A DNA stretch of 64,000 bases. Source: Gemmatimonadota bacterium (GTDB lineage Bacteria; Gemmatimonadota; Gemmatimonadetes; Gemmatimonadales; Gemmatimonadaceae). The stretch's first letter is position 1, and every line of letters starts with the position of its first letter. The translations under genes were made by a program, and so were the position numbers. Shown here piece after piece: positions 35,516-45,140 of the stretch. The DNA lies in assembly GCA_003155795.1 (NCBI GenBank), contig PMEM01000004.1:62001-126000 (forward strand), given 5' to 3'. Below the pieces are notes generated by a model, which worked only from the letters and a program-made list of their open reading frames with translations, was not told the origin of the DNA and did no database searches.

Positions 35516-37111
35516 CTAGGCAATCTGTGCTGGTGAAGCGTATGCCTCACGATCTTCGACCGCGGGCTGAATCCATGTCTGCTCCGCGTCCAAAGGCTCC
35601 ATATCTCGAGGGCCTGTCTCGGCTCGCCTGGCATCGGGGTGCCGTCGCACAAGATCCTGCCAATCCACCATTTCACCGCTTGCGTTAAGGAGAGGGCGAA
35701 AGCCCTCCTGTTCCTCGAACAGTAGGTCGGCAACGGGGGCGATTCGTCCGGGCCATTTCGGCGAACCAATCAATTCGCCACGCGTCAGGGGGCGGATGAT
35801 CCCAATGGCGGCGCGAATCAATTCAGCTTCCACCAACCGACTCACGTATCGATCAATTCGGAGATACTCAGGATCTCTCTCTCCATCGCGAAACGCAGGA
35901 AGCACTTCCTCTAAGAATTCCGGCGCTGCATCGATTTCCACAGCGCGCTGTGCAAGCATACGATACCGCGGATGGACGTCAGAGCCGGCGGGGCGTCGGA
36001 ACACATCCCCATCTGCTCCCTGGAGTCGATCATAACGCAGTTCATCGTATCGCCGAGTGAGAGCAATCTCGCCAGCGCGAGCAATCTGCATCGCACCACT
36101 TACACCAACTGCCTCCAGATTCGACTTTATAATAGAGAGCGGATCTCCGTGGTTACGGATCCTCCGATACGTGACAAGCTGGGCAATGTTTACAAGTGGC
36201 GGGCGCGGGAAGATAGTAAGGCTGCCTTCAGGCGCAGTAACGTCGAGTATGTAGCTACGCTCCGCTCGCTCGACTGCCGGCAACTGCGCCTCAAACTCAC
36301 GGAACGCGTCGACCCTGGCACAAACTGAGCCGCGATCCCTCACCGCTGCCTTCTGTGGTAACGCGGTTTCGAGTTCGATTAGCGCACCGAAGTCAGGCGC
36401 TTGGCGTTCTACCCGTTCAATCTGCTCGGAGAGTTGCCGTGCCCACTCACCTGCGTCACCTGCGCAGCTCGGTAGGCTCGTGGCGCGGATCGATGGCAAC
36501 GACTTCGGACGACGCCACTGCGCGAGTCGATCACCTAATGTGAGAGATCGCCCGTATGCGTTGTAGAGTCCCTCGCCGATTGCGGCCGCTTCTGCTCCAA
36601 CAAGCCTGGGATCCTCGGGTGCGAGGTTCGGCAACGGCAGGTTGCAGCCAGCGTGTATGTAACGCTGGACGAGTGTAGCGAGCATGATATTGCTGGCGCT
36701 GGCTACAACCGCATTGCGCAGCACGGATGCAGTTTTTGGCGACCCGTACTGCTGTAATACGAGTTCCATCCGCTGGGCGAATACCTCAGTTTCGTGCTGA
36801 TGCCAGTCCAGCGCAGGACCGGCACGTTCGACTTCAGACGCCCGGGATGCAGAACGGAGGTAACTGTCCACTTCAGAGCGTACCGCGGGATCAGCGAGGG
36901 GCGACCAGGATGGCGCCGCAAGGGTGGCATCGAGCAGGGTCTGACGCGCCTGGGCAATGGCCCCGACATGTGCCTCCAGTCGTGCCAAAGCATAAAGACC
37001 CACCGCAGCAGGGGAGCAGCGGTCTTCAATCATGCACCGCAATTCATGCTCGGTGGTATCGATGCCGATCGGCGTTGCGTCGACAGCGTTATGCGCTCGT
37101 ATGCCGGACAT
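35516..37111 (-). CDS. Hypothetical protein controlled by conserved element
   Basis: 531 residues from the ATG at 37111, supported by GGGAGA seven bases upstream; a GTG at 37159 extends it by 16 residues. Unrecognised. Largely helical with Ala/Glu/Arg-rich segments, no signal peptide and no nucleotide-binding motif; possibly an alpha-solenoid. The conserved element C lies 48-96 bases upstream depending on the start, which ties it to the pilus/transfer regulon. Confidence 0.6.
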   Translation of the reverse strand: MSGIRAHNAVDATPIGIDTTEHELRCMIEDRCSPAAVGLYALARLEAHVGAIAQARQTLLDATLAAPSWSPLADPAVRSEVDSYLRSASRASEVERAGPALDWHQHETEVFAQRMELVLQQYGSPKTASVLRNAVVASASNIMLATLVQRYIHAGCNLPLPNLAPEDPRLVGAEAAAIGEGLYNAYGRSLTLGDRLAQWRRPKSLPSIRATSLPSCAGDAGEWARQLSEQIERVERQAPDFGALIELETALPQKAAVRDRGSVCARVDAFREFEAQLPAVERAERSYILDVTAPEGSLTIFPRPPLVNIAQLVTYRRIRNHGDPLSIIKSNLEAVGVSGAMQIARAGEIALTRRYDELRYDRLQGADGDVFRRPAGSDVHPRYRMLAQRAVEIDAAPEFLEEVLPAFRDGERDPEYLRIDRYVSRLVEAELIRAAIGIIRPLTRGELIGSPKWPGRIAPVADLLFEEQEGFRPLLNASGEMVDWQDLVRRHPDARRAETGPRDMEPLDAEQTWIQPAVEDREAYASPAQIA

Positions 37112-37207
37112 AATCCGTCTCCCGTACACGGTTCCAGATCGCTCAACCCCATCAACCACTGTGCCCGTAACCAGGCCACATCAGCAGGTGGAGTTGTGTC
37201 GACCCTG

Positions 37208-37219
37208 AGTTGTCAGTCC
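37208..37219 (-). promoter_or_regulatory. Conserved regulon element, copy C
   Basis: Minus-strand GGACTGACAACT preceded by ATTCGTG and followed by CAGGG. It faces the 531-residue gene in a 466-bp gap between divergent genes; copy D in the same gap faces the other way. Confidence 0.75.
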
Positions 37220-37370
37220 CACGAATTCAGATTCGTTCACCGATACCGCGACGTAACCAACCCCCACGGCATCGAGCCTACTACAGACAGCACGAGTATC
37301 TATCCGATACTATCCCAAGGAGGGCTACGCCTCGAGAACTCGTATATCGAAAGGTCGGCTCCCTTCATCC

Positions 37371-37434
37371 GATTGGCAAGCTATAACTTGTCGGAGAGTA
37401 TTTAGGCCTCATCCCCCTGCTTCTGATTGGCAAG
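37371..37434 (+). repeat. Direct repeat GATTGGCAAG
   Basis: GATTGGCAAG occurs at 37371-37380 and 37425-37434, 54 bases apart, just upstream of element D. It could be a pair of binding sites in this divergent control region. Chance is not excluded. Confidence 0.35.
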
Positions 37435-37456
37435 GCGATGGGCACCAGAATCAGTA

Positions 37457-37468
37457 GGACTGACAACT
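37457..37468 (+). promoter_or_regulatory. Conserved regulon element, copy D
   Basis: Plus-strand GGACTGACAACT, preceded by AATCAGTA and followed by CGAGCTG, 109 bases upstream of the metallopeptidase-like lipoprotein start at 37578. Confidence 0.75.
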
Positions 37469-37577
37469 CGAGCTGCACCGTCCTTCGAGGCTACACAAAA
37501 CGTGTAGAGCTCGCGCGGGCGCATGCAGTACCGCTCGGCAACACTGCCGGGGATCGCCTAGACTCCGAGGTCTTTTA

Positions 37578-40232
37578 ATGCCGCACTCGTCAGCTTCGTT
37601 TCGCTTTTGCCATGCAGCCGTCTTATGGGCTGCATTTGTTGGTGGGGTCAGTATCGCTGTCTCGTGCAGTAGCAGTGTGGACGGACCCAGCGGCCCTGGA
37701 GACCCATCATCAATCTCGATGGTGACAATTTCACCACCATCGGCTTCCGTGGATGTTGGGAGCACAGACACACTTACGGCCACCGCGCTCCTACAGGATG
37801 GTGCCGCCGTCGGGAATGCTTCTATAGCCCTCACTCACTCGACTCCATCTGTCGCTTCTCTGTCGGTGTCGGGTAGCACTGCTTTTGTTACAGGAGTCGC
37901 ACCTGGTACGGACACAATAACCGCGACGGCGCAGTCTCCTCACAATCCTATCGTGAGTAAGGCTCTGATTACGGTCACGACGCCGACCGCACGGGTCGCA
38001 CAGATCCGCTTCCCTGCTCGGCTGATCGTAATTTCTCCGTCGCAGGGAATCCCGGTGGCTCCGACAATAACGGATCAGGCTGGCAACAAGATCGGAGCAG
38101 CCGATGTCAGTTTTGTTGTCTCGCCGACGTCCATCGGATCAGTGAATGGACAGGGATCGTTTGTAGCCGGCGTCGCCGGCACGGGGACAATAACGGCGAC
38201 ATCGAATAGTCACACCGACACGCTCAGGGTGAAAATCAGCGGCGGTACGGGCGATCTGCCCGTCGCCTTATCCGATACAGTCATCCGTGATGGCGCACCG
38301 TTAACCATTACGTCGTCGACCTCACTTACTGGCGCATCTGTATCGATCGCTGCGCGTGGAGCTCAGGTCGCCACTTCTGGCGCAGGTGGTATTACAGCGG
38401 CGCCTGATCCTCAGACTTTTGCGTCTTGCGTTCCACTCGGCACACCCGCTTCGATCATCATTACGGCTTCTGGGTCGACACGTACAGTATCGCTTCCGCT
38501 TTTCTCACCCGCCATAATAGCCATCAGCATTGGGGACGCATCGACAGTCTCGGATGCAATTTCGAAGGGTTGCCCGATCAGTGTTGCCCAGCCAGGTACT
38601 TACCTCGTAATGCCGTTCACCTGGGATCAACATGAATCCGACATGCTCGGAGAAGGCACCTCAGCCCCATCCGTCGCAAACGTTGAAGTAAACGTCGCCT
38701 TCAATGGTTTTACACAAACCCTAGGGACAAGCGCGAACCGGCTTGCACCATCGAGATCTGTTGGGGTTCCTTCGTTTGCAACAGCACCCTTGCGTTCGGG
38801 GGGGGCAACATTAGCTCGAGTGCAACATCTACCCAAACGCGATGTACTAGCGATCCCAAATCGGTCTTTGCACATCCCAACATATCGCATCAACCCCAAC
38901 TGGTATCGCGCTGTTATGGCGGAGCGGGGGGTACGAGTTGGTGTCATACCTGGTCCAGTCGCATCACTAACCCCCCCGACTTCTGGCGGCGCTTGCGCGA
39001 TCCCTCTAACGCTCGGCGCGACAATTCAGATCGGCACTTTCCGATTGTCTGACGGCACGTATGCCCAGCCAGGTGCGCCGATAGGAAGCGCTACAGATCC
39101 GACCCAAGGTTCCCCAATTGAGTCGTGGACGTTAGTGGGCATTGGTACAAAGGTCGCTGTCTTCGCAGATACCGCTCTGGTCAACGCAATGCCCAGTATG
39201 CAAGGCGCCGATGTCAGGTTACAAAAGCTTGCTGCTGCATATGATTCCACGGTAGCTCCATTCATCGAACGCAATTCGGTTGGTGTTGAGGACCGCGACG
39301 GGAATGGTCGTGTAGTTGTGCTCGTAGCAAAGAATGCGCAGAACGCGTATGCCTTCCCAACCGGGTATGGCCGCGTAGACTGTCAACAGGCAGGCAACAC
39401 CAACGGCGAAGCCATCCAGCCGACATTTACGGATTTCTTCGCGAGCGATGCGAAATTCCAGGCAGGGTTTGCAAAAGTTGTTTCAACGCTAGTACATGAG
39501 ACCTCGCACCTCGCAGACGAACGGAACATTTACTTCCCGACAAACGGCACGCCACGAAAGGAGACTTGGTGGTCCGCCGAAGGCCAGGCCGTGCTCATGC
39601 AGTATCTATGGGCATACGGACCGGACGTTTCCGCGGGTCAAGCTTTTTCGGGCAACACTGCCACGCCTCCGGTCCGGACGATCGAGGGTAGTTCGACAGG
39701 TGGATTCTGTGAACTCAGCAATCATGCGGTACTGACGCAGTGGTATCAACTGTCATCATACGGACTTGCGTGTCAATATACACGTTATCTCTTCGCCCAA
39801 TCGTATCGTCTCAACCCACGTCAATCCATTCAATCGCTATATACGGCATGGGCCAACATCATTGACAGGCGATCTACAGGAACCGCGCGGACAGGAATGG
39901 TTGCGAGCGTCACATCTGATCATGACGCGATGCGTGATTGGCTCCTCTCGTGGTACGCAGATAGTTACGTCCCAAGTGCAAATCCATTTTTCACAGAACC
40001 GTCTGTTGATCTTCGTGCGTGGTGGTCGACCTGGAACCGAGGGACTTATCCGGTGCCTGATGTCTCACTTGCAGTTGGCTCAACACAAACAGCGACGTTG
40101 ACTGAACCAGACGCCCGTTTCTATGAAACGACGGTCAAAGCAGGAGGGACGTATTACTTCGCAATCACGGGCACTAACGGATCGGCACTTAATACTGGGA
40201 CAGTGGATGTAGCTCTGTTTAGAACCCGGTGA
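37578..40232 (+). CDS. Lipoprotein with Big domains and HExxH metallopeptidase motif
   Basis: 884 residues. The signal sequence ends at a lipobox-like SIAVSC with Cys30, so the protein is probably lipid-anchored in the envelope. Residues about 45-215 hold bacterial Ig-like (Big_2) repeats (SVDVGSTDTLTATALL, FVTGVAPGTDTITATA, FVAGVAGTGTITATS). Further on, VEDRDGNGRVVVLVAKN precedes HETSH (640-644) and a downstream Glu in WWSAEGQ (668). This is the zinc-binding arrangement of gluzincin-type peptidases, resembling M30/hyicolysin-like proteins. GAGG seven bases before the ATG supports the start. May cut surface proteins or cell-wall material at transfer or adhesion. Confidence 0.75.
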   Translation: MPHSSASFRFCHAAVLWAAFVGGVSIAVSCSSSVDGPSGPGDPSSISMVTISPPSASVDVGSTDTLTATALLQDGAAVGNASIALTHSTPSVASLSVSGSTAFVTGVAPGTDTITATAQSPHNPIVSKALITVTTPTARVAQIRFPARLIVISPSQGIPVAPTITDQAGNKIGAADVSFVVSPTSIGSVNGQGSFVAGVAGTGTITATSNSHTDTLRVKISGGTGDLPVALSDTVIRDGAPLTITSSTSLTGASVSIAARGAQVATSGAGGITAAPDPQTFASCVPLGTPASIIITASGSTRTVSLPLFSPAIIAISIGDASTVSDAISKGCPISVAQPGTYLVMPFTWDQHESDMLGEGTSAPSVANVEVNVAFNGFTQTLGTSANRLAPSRSVGVPSFATAPLRSGGATLARVQHLPKRDVLAIPNRSLHIPTYRINPNWYRAVMAERGVRVGVIPGPVASLTPPTSGGACAIPLTLGATIQIGTFRLSDGTYAQPGAPIGSATDPTQGSPIESWTLVGIGTKVAVFADTALVNAMPSMQGADVRLQKLAAAYDSTVAPFIERNSVGVEDRDGNGRVVVLVAKNAQNAYAFPTGYGRVDCQQAGNTNGEAIQPTFTDFFASDAKFQAGFAKVVSTLVHETSHLADERNIYFPTNGTPRKETWWSAEGQAVLMQYLWAYGPDVSAGQAFSGNTATPPVRTIEGSSTGGFCELSNHAVLTQWYQLSSYGLACQYTRYLFAQSYRLNPRQSIQSLYTAWANIIDRRSTGTARTGMVASVTSDHDAMRDWLLSWYADSYVPSANPFFTEPSVDLRAWWSTWNRGTYPVPDVSLAVGSTQTATLTEPDARFYETTVKAGGTYYFAITGTNGSALNTGTVDVALFRTR

Positions 40233-40251
40233 GTTCTAAGTGCTCAGTCGC

Positions 40252-40288
40252 AAAGAAGGGCCCGGATTCATAACCCGGGCCCTTCTTT
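40252..40288. terminator. Bidirectional rho-independent terminator
   Basis: A 14-bp perfect stem (arms 40252-40265 and 40275-40288, GC core with AAAGAA/TTCTTT ends, 9-base loop) sits between the convergent lipoprotein and 923-residue pilin-like genes. The A/T ends allow it to work in both directions. Confidence 0.88.
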
Positions 40289-40305
40289 AGTCTCATCGGA
40301 TAATT

Positions 40306-43077
40306 CTACGGTTTTGACCAGTCCTTGTACGTAGTCGCGGTGACTGTGATCCCACTTGTAATAAATCGGTACTTCGCCGAGTATGATTGGGAAACGGTAG
40401 TCTGCGTAGGCGCAAGGCTAAATGGGCCACTGTAAGCTATGCTTACGCCAGTCGCGTTGATGTATCCCCCGCTACCGTTGATGGAGCACCGTAACGGGTT
40501 ACTGCAATATGTCTGTGACCACGATCCGGGAGTTAAGGTAATCGTATAGTTTTGCGACTGACTGCCAGAATAGAGACTTCCCGAGCACGTGAAGTTCAGT
40601 GTATGGTCCCCACCTACCGAACCCGGCACGCAATTGAAGTCACCGTAATCTCCGAGTGAGCCTGACACGCTCGTCCCACCAGTAAACCGAATTGCGTTCT
40701 GCCAGGGATTACAACGAGAGTCACTCTGTGTGAGCCCTGCGGGCGCTCCGGAATAGGAGCATGGGGGGTCAGGCGGCACACAGGAAGAGCTATATACAGA
40801 TATCGACCCATTGTATGGGCAGGGGTTGATCTGCACACTTACGGATCCTGTCGACCAACTCGACCATGTACCCCACTGATTCAACACCTGCACCTGCCAA
40901 TTTACGGTTCCGACGTTGTTCAGCGTACGTGTGACTGTCGGATAGTTGCCGTAGTACTGAACACCCTCGATATACCAGTTGTATGTAGTAATCGAGCCAC
41001 CAGGTGTTGACGAACCGCTCGCATCGAACGTGGCGTTGTTTCGTTCAACGACGGCACCTGGACCTGAACCTCGCGCGACAGGCGTTGAGATGCATGTCCA
41101 TGATACAGATGAGGGTGTGCTCCATGCACCGAGATCATTCTCGACCTGCAAGGCTGCACTGTAACTTCCTGGCGCGGGGCAATAGACGGCTACACTGGAC
41201 GATGACGACGATGCAGATCCAGACCAGGAATATGCAGCGATCGACCGCCCCTTACCATCGACTGAACCCGCACTCAATGTCACATACTGCCCGACATCCT
41301 GAGTTCCAACGTTCACTGTTGCTGTCGCGGTAGGGACAGCGTAAACGGTAATGCAGCCCGTGGCCAAGTTGCTCCAAGCGCCGAGGTCATTGCTCACCTG
41401 CAATTGCCAACAGGTGCTCATTGGCCCAGGCGCTGTCACCGATCCACCAGAGCACGTGTAGTAGTAAGCTCCGAAGATACCCCACTGGCACGTTTGTAAC
41501 GCGCGTCCGTTGCCAGTAGTGCTACCCATCCCCAGGTTGACTGTCTGCCCGGTTGTCACAGCAGATGGCGTCACGACAGGAGCTGCGACAGGCGGCGGGT
41601 ATGCGTAGTAGGTAGCTGGGTACGACCACGCACTCCAAGCACCGAGATCCGATTGCCCCCGGCATTGGTATGTGTGATTCCCTGCGGTTGATGGAGTAGT
41701 GCTCACGGTCGCACCGCTCGAGCCACTACCATCAATTGACCATTGGTAGCTGCCAATTGAACGACCCTTTCCGTCGACAGCGCAAGAAAGAGTGACCGCC
41801 TGGCCGACGGTCACCGGATTCGGTGTTCCAGTCGCGGTTGCTGTTGGGACGGCATATACTGCGACACATCCGGACTGCTGGGTGCTTGTGAGGTTACGAG
41901 CATTCGTCACCTTTGCCGTCCAGCAGACGTTGCCAGGTGCAAAAGTAAGAGACAAAGTTGGCTGACTGTAGCTCGATCCACCGATCACCCAACCGTACTG
42001 CGTTACGGCATTGCCACCGATGTCGTATGAGCCACTCATGTCAAAGTTGACCGGTACGCCAGTGGTGACAGGGTTCGGCGTTGCATTCGCCACTGCTATT
42101 GGAGGAGGGTATGCGCAGGCATCGGTTAGGCTGCCGAAATTGCTTGCTCCAGGTGTGTTGCAACGCGGAGCTGACGACGATGGTCCAGCTACGACCGGAA
42201 CGTCTCCTGCAGTCGTCGCGACGTTAATAGCGGCGGATCCGATCGGCCATTCCAAGTGCTCTGGACGAAGTGTTACAGATTGTCTTTGCCGTTGTGCAAT
42301 TGGGGCGAAGGTCGCGCGCACCAAACGGATCGCTGCTGCCGAACCTGCCGTGTTGCCACTGGCGTCGAGGTATGTGAACACAGGACCAGTAACAAACGGG
42401 CCGTAGGCACGAGTGGGACTCCCCCCATTGATCGTTTCAGTCAATACTGACCCGGCAAGTAGCCCAACTTCGGCTGCGGGAGCAGCCTGAATCGTGAATG
42501 ATCTCGTGGACCATACACGCACAGACGCACCAGCGATAATGGTTCCATTGCTGGGCGGAGATACGATCCCAGCAGCGACAGTAGGGGCACCATCACAGAC
42601 ACCGGATTGTGCGGCATTAGCAATTACACCCAGGTCCCACGTATCGTCCGAGGGGTCAGGGGTTCCGCGGCTATTCCGCACAGCAACAGAGTCACCGGAT
42701 CGGATATTGGCGAGTTCGGCGGTTGTCAGACGAACTTGCAGAGTCGGAGAGCTATACGAGCAAACTGCAGCGGACGGTGCCTGTCGCTTCCGAAAGGACA
42801 GCGAGGTTGCACCGACGACCGTGAGGTCGCCGAGTTGCGGTGCAGTTCGAGACACTTCCCCCACTCTCGCATCAAGAGCAGCTCGAGCGACGGATCGGTC
42901 CGATCTCTCTTTCGAGGCATCCACCGTTGCTGCAAACATGCCGGTAGCCTTGCCGACAGTTCCAACGACGATACTCAAGATGAGTACGGCAATCAAAACT
43001 TCGATCAATGTCATGCCGGTCCGACGACGGCGGTTACTGAACACGGACAGTGCCACTGCGATCGATTGTGAGTGCAT
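40306..43077 (-). CDS. Giant prepilin-like protein with PKD-like repeats
   Basis: 923 residues, far above the size of usual minor pilins. The N-terminus has a type III prepilin signal: a basic leader ending RRRRTG, then MTLIEVLIAVLILSIVVGTVG, with Glu at mature position 5. After a PilW/PilJ-like N-terminal region come about five PKD/Ig-like repeats (about 300-760) with recurring units such as DLGAWS, PTATAT and GKGRSI, many cysteines, and a beta-rich Ser/Tyr/Asn-rich end. Probably exposed at the pilus tip as an adhesin. Last gene of the pilin operon; its start overlaps the previous gene by 44 bases. Confidence 0.82.
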   Translation of the reverse strand: MHSQSIAVALSVFSNRRRRTGMTLIEVLIAVLILSIVVGTVGKATGMFAATVDASKERSDRSVARAALDARVGEVSRTAPQLGDLTVVGATSLSFRKRQAPSAAVCSYSSPTLQVRLTTAELANIRSGDSVAVRNSRGTPDPSDDTWDLGVIANAAQSGVCDGAPTVAAGIVSPPSNGTIIAGASVRVWSTRSFTIQAAPAAEVGLLAGSVLTETINGGSPTRAYGPFVTGPVFTYLDASGNTAGSAAAIRLVRATFAPIAQRQRQSVTLRPEHLEWPIGSAAINVATTAGDVPVVAGPSSSAPRCNTPGASNFGSLTDACAYPPPIAVANATPNPVTTGVPVNFDMSGSYDIGGNAVTQYGWVIGGSSYSQPTLSLTFAPGNVCWTAKVTNARNLTSTQQSGCVAVYAVPTATATGTPNPVTVGQAVTLSCAVDGKGRSIGSYQWSIDGSGSSGATVSTTPSTAGNHTYQCRGQSDLGAWSAWSYPATYYAYPPPVAAPVVTPSAVTTGQTVNLGMGSTTGNGRALQTCQWGIFGAYYYTCSGGSVTAPGPMSTCWQLQVSNDLGAWSNLATGCITVYAVPTATATVNVGTQDVGQYVTLSAGSVDGKGRSIAAYSWSGSASSSSSSVAVYCPAPGSYSAALQVENDLGAWSTPSSVSWTCISTPVARGSGPGAVVERNNATFDASGSSTPGGSITTYNWYIEGVQYYGNYPTVTRTLNNVGTVNWQVQVLNQWGTWSSWSTGSVSVQINPCPYNGSISVYSSSCVPPDPPCSYSGAPAGLTQSDSRCNPWQNAIRFTGGTSVSGSLGDYGDFNCVPGSVGGDHTLNFTCSGSLYSGSQSQNYTITLTPGSWSQTYCSNPLRCSINGSGGYINATGVSIAYSGPFSLAPTQTTVSQSYSAKYRFITSGITVTATTYKDWSKP

Positions 43078-43459
43078 ACGTCACCTCTGGAGTTGTGAGG
43101 GTGGTGCTAAGATTCGAATCCAACGTTCCATCAGAGTAGACCTGCGCCGAAACATTGGCCGCTGTTATGGAGGGGGGAAATGTTTCGTAATACGGCGTGA
43201 GCATCGTCCCGTCCTGTTCAACCCAGGCGTGCCCTTGCTGGAGTTTCACAGTTACTACGGACGCCGTGTATTTTCGGGCAACGACTTGACTTGACGTAAC
43301 CACGGATTGAACGACGTGGATCGCCTCGCGCTCTGTAGCGGCAGAGCGGAGGGACTGATTACCAGTTGTCAGGAATGCGGCAATGCCTGCCATGACAACG
43401 AGGACGATGAGAACTTCAATGAGCGTAAACCCATCGCGAGGATGTTTGATCGTCATCAT
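43034..43459 (-). CDS. FimT/GspH-like minor prepilin
   Basis: 141 residues. A short leader ending in DG is followed by FTLIEVLIVLVVMAGIAAFL, the classic prepilin motif with Phe at mature position 1 and Glu at 5. The C-terminal domain is small and beta-rich, as in FimT/GspH pseudopilins. ATG overlaps the preceding stop by 4 bases. Likely helps start pilus assembly or forms part of the tip complex. Confidence 0.87.
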   Translation of the reverse strand: MMTIKHPRDGFTLIEVLIVLVVMAGIAAFLTTGNQSLRSAATEREAIHVVQSVVTSSQVVARKYTASVVTVKLQQGHAWVEQDGTMLTPYYETFPPSITAANVSAQVYSDGTLDSNLSTTLTTPEVTYALTIDRSGTVRVQ

Positions 43460-44622
43460 CTATTGTCTCTCCCTTGGAACAGATCTGCGAGCGTAGTGCT
43501 CAGCACGGGCCTGGAGAGTTGTCGGGAATACGAGATGCGACTCACCGCACAACTTGAGTGAATGGCCCACCCGGAGACAAAGGAGAAGGTGCCATTGGGG
43601 TCGAGGCCGAACACACTCCCGTATACACGACTTGCGCCTGTCACAGTAAGCGAGCCGGATCGGACAATGATGATGCCACCGAAGAACGCACTGTTCTGGA
43701 GCGTCACTGAGCCGTCTGCTACAATGATGCCGACTCCGAAGCCACCATCGATCGTGAGTGGCCCCTGTGCATAAATAACCGGGATGTATTCCTGACATCC
43801 CTTGTTTTGACCTGCCTGATCGCCCCATCCTGCACAACTATTCGGACCGTCTGTGACCGGATTGGGTGCCGGCGTAATTGTTGTGCCGGGTGGGTAAACG
43901 AGGTTCGCATGCGCAATCAACGACTGAACGTTGGCGCCGCCATACTGCGAGAGATTCGCGGCCGTTAAGGCCGCGTTCACCGCCACCATCGGTGTGGGTG
44001 AGCCGTACCAAGTCGTGCTGTCGTCACGGATGATCTGACTACGGTTCGCGACGTAAACGCCTGGGCTAGTTGGCTCTGCACCTGGGCATCCAAATGTCGA
44101 ACCCCAAAATGGTACGTCATTCCCATTGAGATTGAATCCGTTGTACAGCGCAACCTTTCCGACCGTTACTATTGGTGCGTCCCAGGGGAATTGAAGCAGT
44201 GGTATCTCCCCATGAACACTCCTGGAGGCTGATGCGGTTGGCGAAGTAGCTGAAGCCGTGAACCGAAAAGAAGTGTTCGACTCCCTAGTAGCTGTCACCG
44301 TACTGGTAACTGGTCCTTCAGTTAACGACTCGAACGAGTAGGTCCGAGTATCGCTTGAGCCGATCGCTAAATGCCTCCACGCGACCGGCCATTCATCGAC
44401 GGCTAGCCCGACTGCACTCGCGGCCGCAGCGTCAACTCTGACAGCCTGTTTTGCACTCACTGGTGCGCGAAGTGGTGTACCAGAGGACACTTCTGCTGAG
44501 ATAGTCAGAAGCGCGATGATTGCGGCCATGAGGATCGCGATAACGATCGCAGAGCCGCGGCGGTTGCGAAAACCGGAATGGTTTCGTAGACCGGAAGTTG
44601 AGTTCACTCGCGTCCGCGTCAT
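43456..44622 (-). CDS. PilX-like pilus accessory protein
   Basis: 388 residues. The N-terminus RNRRGSAIVIAILMAAIIALLTISAEV resembles PilX-type proteins: a basic leader, Gly, then a hydrophobic helix, but with Ser-Ala-Ile rather than the standard FTLIE. The C-terminal half has beta-helix-like segments (GPLTIDGGFGVGIIVADGSVTLQNSAFFGGIIIVRSG). It lies between two other pilin-like genes and overlaps each by 4 bases. A polymer-forming/bactofilin-like beta solenoid is possible. Confidence 0.75.
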   Translation of the reverse strand: MTRTRVNSTSGLRNHSGFRNRRGSAIVIAILMAAIIALLTISAEVSSGTPLRAPVSAKQAVRVDAAAASAVGLAVDEWPVAWRHLAIGSSDTRTYSFESLTEGPVTSTVTATRESNTSFRFTASATSPTASASRSVHGEIPLLQFPWDAPIVTVGKVALYNGFNLNGNDVPFWGSTFGCPGAEPTSPGVYVANRSQIIRDDSTTWYGSPTPMVAVNAALTAANLSQYGGANVQSLIAHANLVYPPGTTITPAPNPVTDGPNSCAGWGDQAGQNKGCQEYIPVIYAQGPLTIDGGFGVGIIVADGSVTLQNSAFFGGIIIVRSGSLTVTGASRVYGSVFGLDPNGTFSFVSGWAIHSSCAVSRISYSRQLSRPVLSTTLADLFQGRDNR

Positions 44623-45140
44623 GGTCGGGTATCCCCTTGGTCGAACCCAGTGACGGACATCAAATAGGGATTGAAGTCAATCTGGAATGTGTCAGGACGT
44701 ATCGCTGCGTCCGGTCGAGCGTCCGCTACGATTATTTCGTAACGTGGTATGCGCGCCGTGTTCGGGTTGGCAATGCGTGTGTAGGTGGCAGTAACCGAGT
44801 CAAACGTCGTTGCTTGAGTTCCAGTCGGGAAGAAACTCGCACTCGATGTCTCCGCAAAAGCAGCCACAACGCGACGCGGGGTTTCCATTTGCACAAGAGC
44901 TGAACGCGCATCAGCTACGCGCTTTGACCATTCGGCGAGATGCCCCGACGCCATCGCGAATACGAGTAGGAGCAACACGCACGCGGCGAGAGTATCGATG
45001 AGTGCGACGCCTCGCCGTCCACGATTGAATGGTGCGCGCCGTGTTGAAGACCTGGACAATGGGATCTGCTGCATATGACGAATACAGCCCCGACGCGAGT
45101 CGGCGTACGCCCCCACAAGAGTACGAGGGCCGGCCGTCAT
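44619..45140 (-). CDS. PilV-like minor prepilin
   Basis: 173 residues. A 40-residue basic leader ends at GRRG, followed by VALIDTLAACVLLLLVFAMASG, a prepilin-like helix in which Asp replaces the usual Glu5. The leader is longer than normal and the true start may be internal. The ATG at 45140 overlaps the stop of the upstream gene by 4 bases, which supports the long form. The globular domain is short. Confidence 0.7.
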   Translation of the reverse strand: MTAGPRTLVGAYADSRRGCIRHMQQIPLSRSSTRRAPFNRGRRGVALIDTLAACVLLLLVFAMASGHLAEWSKRVADARSALVQMETPRRVVAAFAETSSASFFPTGTQATTFDSVTATYTRIANPNTARIPRYEIIVADARPDAAIRPDTFQIDFNPYLMSVTGFDQGDTRP

